From positions 496,001 to 560,000 of the forward strand of contig NZ_JALKAH010000005.1 of the NCBI RefSeq assembly GCF_023015625.1: a DNA stretch of 64,000 nucleotides, read 5' to 3'. Under the pieces are notes generated by a model that was not told the origin of the DNA, made no database searches, and worked only from the letters and a program-made list of their open reading frames with translations. Every line of letters starts with the position of its first letter. Within the stretch, counting starts at the first letter, position 1. A program made the translations under genes and the position numbers. This document shows, piece after piece, positions 61,785 through 64,000 of the stretch. This stretch comes from Yoonia sp. F2084L (GTDB taxonomy: Bacteria > Pseudomonadota > Alphaproteobacteria > Rhodobacterales > Rhodobacteraceae).

Positions 61785-63056
61785 ATGTCACAGCACCGTC
61801 TGAACCTTGCCGATCTGAAAGCGCAAAGCCCGAAGGATCTTTTGTCTTTGGCTGAAGAGCTTGAGATTGAGAACGCTTCGACCATGCGTAAGGGCGATAT
61901 GATGTTCGCTATCCTTAAAGAGCGGGCAGATGAAGAGTGGATCATCGGCGGCGATGGTGTGCTTGAGGTCTTGCAGGACGGGTTTGGTTTTTTGCGTTCG
62001 CCCGAAGCGAATTATCTCCCGGGTCCGGACGACATTTATGTATCGCCGGATATGATCCGACTGCATTCATTGCGGACCGGGGATACGGTTGAGGGTGTGA
62101 TGAAAGAGCCCAATGACACAGAGCGATATTTTGCGTTGATGTCAGTGGAAAAAATCAACTTTGAAGACCCAGAGAAAGCCAAGCACAAGGTTGCCTTTGA
62201 CAACCTGACACCGCTTTATCCCGAAGAGCGGTTTAAGTTGGAGATCGAGGATCCGACGCTCAAAGATCGGTCGGCGCGGATTATTGATTTGGTCGCACCG
62301 ATTGGTAAGGGCCAGCGATCCTTGATTGTGGCCCCGCCGCGGACGGGTAAAACCGTTCTTTTGCAGAACATCGCGAATTCGATCGAGCAGAACCATCCTG
62401 AATGTTATCTGATTGTGTTGCTGATTGATGAACGTCCTGAAGAAGTGACGGACATGCAGCGGTCTGTGAAAGGTGAGGTTGTTTCGTCGACCTTTGACGA
62501 ACCTGCAACGCGTCACGTTGCGGTGTCTGAGATGGTGATCGAGAAGGCGAAACGTTTGGTTGAGCATAAGCGGGATGTTGTGATCTTGCTTGATTCGATC
62601 ACGCGTCTGGGCCGTGCGTTTAACACGACCGTGCCGTCATCCGGTAAGGTGCTGACCGGTGGTGTGGATGCGAACGCGCTGCAACGGCCAAAGCGGTTCT
62701 TTGGTGCGGCTCGGAATATCGAAGAGGGTGGGTCTTTGACGATTATTGCGACGGCTCTGATTGATACTGGATCGCGCATGGATGAGGTGATCTTTGAGGA
62801 ATTCAAAGGGACAGGTAACAGCGAAATTGTTCTGGACCGTAAGGTTGCCGACAAGCGCGTGTTCCCTGCGATGGATATTCTGAAATCCGGGACACGGAAA
62901 GAAGAGTTGCTTGTCGACAAGGGTGATTTGGCGAAGACCTATGTATTGCGCCGAATCCTGAACCCGATGGGCACGACCGATGCAATCGAATTCTTGATTG
63001 GCAAGCTGAAGCAGACCAAGACGAACTCAGACTTCTTTGATTCAATGAACACGTAA
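61785..63056 (+). CDS. rho: Transcription termination factor Rho
   Basis: 423 residues. N-terminal Rho domain and cold-shock-like RNA-binding domain ([31 protein letters not shown] region), then the RecA-like ATPase with Walker [13 protein letters not shown], Walker [17 protein letters not shown] and R-loop/Q-loop [10 protein letters not shown]. The 120-bp leader contains a short hairpin (TTCCC-N4-GGGAA near 61710-61725) followed by T-rich sequence, a possible attenuation site; rho leaders are commonly autoregulated. That last point is inferred from other bacteria. Confidence 0.97.
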   Translation: MSQHRLNLADLKAQSPKDLLSLAEELEIENASTMRKGDMMFAILKERADEEWIIGGDGVLEVLQDGFGFLRSPEANYLPGPDDIYVSPDMIRLHSLRTGDTVEGVMKEPNDTERYFALMSVEKINFEDPEKAKHKVAFDNLTPLYPEERFKLEIEDPTLKDRSARIIDLVAPIGKGQRSLIVAPPRTGKTVLLQNIANSIEQNHPECYLIVLLIDERPEEVTDMQRSVKGEVVSSTFDEPATRHVAVSEMVIEKAKRLVEHKRDVVILLDSITRLGRAFNTTVPSSGKVLTGGVDANALQRPKRFFGAARNIEEGGSLTIIATALIDTGSRMDEVIFEEFKGTGNSEIVLDRKVADKRVFPAMDILKSGTRKEELLVDKGDLAKTYVLRRILNPMGTTDAIEFLIGKLKQTKTNSDFFDSMNT

Positions 63057-63085
63057 CTTATTGTTCTAAAACAATGGGTTAATAT

Positions 63086-64000
63086 ATGGATACCATTTTT
63101 GCCTTAGCCACGGCCCAAGGCCGTTCCGGTGTAGCCATTGTGCGGATATCGGGGCCTGACGCTGTTTTAGCGGCGGGGACGCTATGTGGTGATGTGCCAA
63201 GGTATCGGGGTTTACGGAAGCTTTATGATCCTGCTGGCGAGCTGCTGGATGAAGCGCTTATCCTGCGATTTGAAATCGGGCAAAGCTTTACTGGCGAAGA
63301 CGTGGTTGAGCTGCAACTGCATGGCAGCCCAGCTGTTGTGAATGCTGTGCTGCGCTGTCTTGGAGACATGCCTGAGCTAAGGCATGCAGATGCTGGTGAG
63401 TTTACCCGAAGGGCGCTTGAAAACGGACGCCTGAATTTGGCGGAGGTCGAGGGTCTTGCTGATCTGATAGATGCTGAGACAGAAAGCCAACGCAAGCAGG
63501 CTGTGCGGGTGTTTTCGGGTGCGCTGGGCGCATTGGCTGAAAGTTGGCGCACGCGTCTGATCCGGGCGGCGGCATTGCTGGAAGCCACGATAGATTTCGC
63601 GGATGAGGAAGTGCCGGTGGATGTGAGCCCTGAGGTGAAGACGTTGCTGTCAGGGGTTCGGTCCGAGATGGCGCGAGAAGCAGACGGGGTGCGCGTTGCT
63701 GAACGGGTTCGCGACGGCTTTGAGGTGGCGATTATCGGTGCACCTAATGTAGGGAAATCCACCTTGTTGAACCGCCTTGCTGGTCGCGATGTGGCGATTA
63801 CCTCAGAGGTTGCGGGAACAACGCGTGATGTCATCGAAGTGCGTATGGATTTGGATGGTTTGCCTGTGACTTTGCTGGATACGGCTGGGGTGCGAGATAC
63901 GGATGATATTGTTGAAGGGCTGGGCGTTGCGCGTGCGAAAGAACGGGCTGGGCGTGCGGATTACCGTATTCACCTGTTCATTGATGGTTCAGAGGTATCC
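63086..64000 (+). CDS. mnmE: MnmE (TrmE), tRNA uridine-34 modification GTPase (3' end missing)
   Basis: 305 codons are present before the window edge. [20 protein letters not shown] opens the N-terminal formyl-THF-binding domain, followed by the helical domain ([29 protein letters not shown] region) and the G domain with G1 [13 protein letters not shown]2/switch TTRDVIE and G3 DTAGVRD. With MnmG it installs the carboxymethylaminomethyl group on wobble uridines. It follows rho by 29 bp, with a small AT-rich hairpin (ATTGTT/AACAAT, 63060-63075) in between. Confidence 0.96.
   Translation, partial: MDTIFALATAQGRSGVAIVRISGPDAVLAAGTLCGDVPRYRGLRKLYDPAGELLDEALILRFEIGQSFTGEDVVELQLHGSPAVVNAVLRCLGDMPELRHADAGEFTRRALENGRLNLAEVEGLADLIDAETESQRKQAVRVFSGALGALAESWRTRLIRAAALLEATIDFADEEVPVDVSPEVKTLLSGVRSEMAREADGVRVAERVRDGFEVAIIGAPNVGKSTLLNRLAGRDVAITSEVAGTTRDVIEVRMDLDGLPVTLLDTAGVRDTDDIVEGLGVARAKERAGRADYRIHLFIDGSEVS

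Noticed and set aside
63060..63075. ATTGTT/AACAAT hairpin between rho and mnmE as a terminator
   Set aside because: Weak AT-only stem without a T-run, and the 29-bp gap makes co-transcription more likely.

Overview
The window is chromosomal DNA of an aerobic anoxygenic phototrophic member of the Rhodobacteraceae (Roseobacter group, Loktanella/Yoonia-like by gene content). I infer this from a bacteriochlorophyll a / type-II reaction-centre photosynthesis gene cluster that uses the oxygen-dependent cyclase AcsF, from Rhodobacter-type regulators (PpsR, PpaA/AerR, RegA/RegB), and from an alphaproteobacterial origin-proximal gene order at the right end. Coding density is high. I see no rRNA, tRNA, CRISPR array, insertion sequence or prophage.

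Region 1 (1-19.1 kb) is one end of the photosynthesis gene cluster. The leftward superoperon bchF-N-B-H-L-M-lhaA-puhA-puhB-puhC-bciE-acsF-puhE-hemA-cycA makes bacteriochlorophyllide precursors from 5-aminolevulinate onward, plus the H subunit and assembly factors of the RC-LH1 complex. Most junctions overlap by 1-11 nt. A terminator separates it from the 3' end of bchO at the left edge. The divergent pair ppaA-ppsR encodes the B12-binding antirepressor and the redox/light repressor. The 276-bp gap between bchF and ppaA holds three TGT-N12-ACA PpsR-type boxes, one of which overlaps the predicted -35 elements of both promoters. The puf, crt and remaining bch genes would lie left of the window.

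Region 2 (19.2-35.6 kb) begins with a stand-alone methyltransferase and then carries a complete type II secretion locus in two divergent units: gspD-O-K-J-I-H-G-F-E leftward, and DUF1800-DUF1501-gspL-gspM-gspC/N rightward. The DUF1800 protein has a Sec signal and the DUF1501 protein a Tat signal. Both sit inside the secretion operon, so they are the obvious candidate cargo. The 329-bp divergent spacer holds a perfect LacI/GalR-type operator match. The secretin ends in a SPOR-like domain, which is unusual.

Region 3 (35.4-60.8 kb) is mostly conserved core: an unrecognised 54-codon gene and a LysR regulator, regA and regB (divergent, no senC between them), a PAS-only protein that may be a kinase-less DivL relative, tsaE, amgK-murU (muramic acid recycling), addB-addA (recombination), trxA, a capsule-type protein, hslV-DUF2157-hslU, a transporter, smr-mltA-tim44, fxsA, secB, dnaQ, coaE, aroE and maf.

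Region 4 (60.8-64 kb): between leftward maf and rightward hemJ-rho-mnmE lies a 404-bp non-coding region with a perfect DnaA box, several degenerate boxes, two GANTC methylation sites and AT-rich stretches. The flanking gene order matches the Caulobacter origin, so I predict that this is the chromosomal replication origin. That places the photosynthesis cluster about 45-60 kb from oriC.
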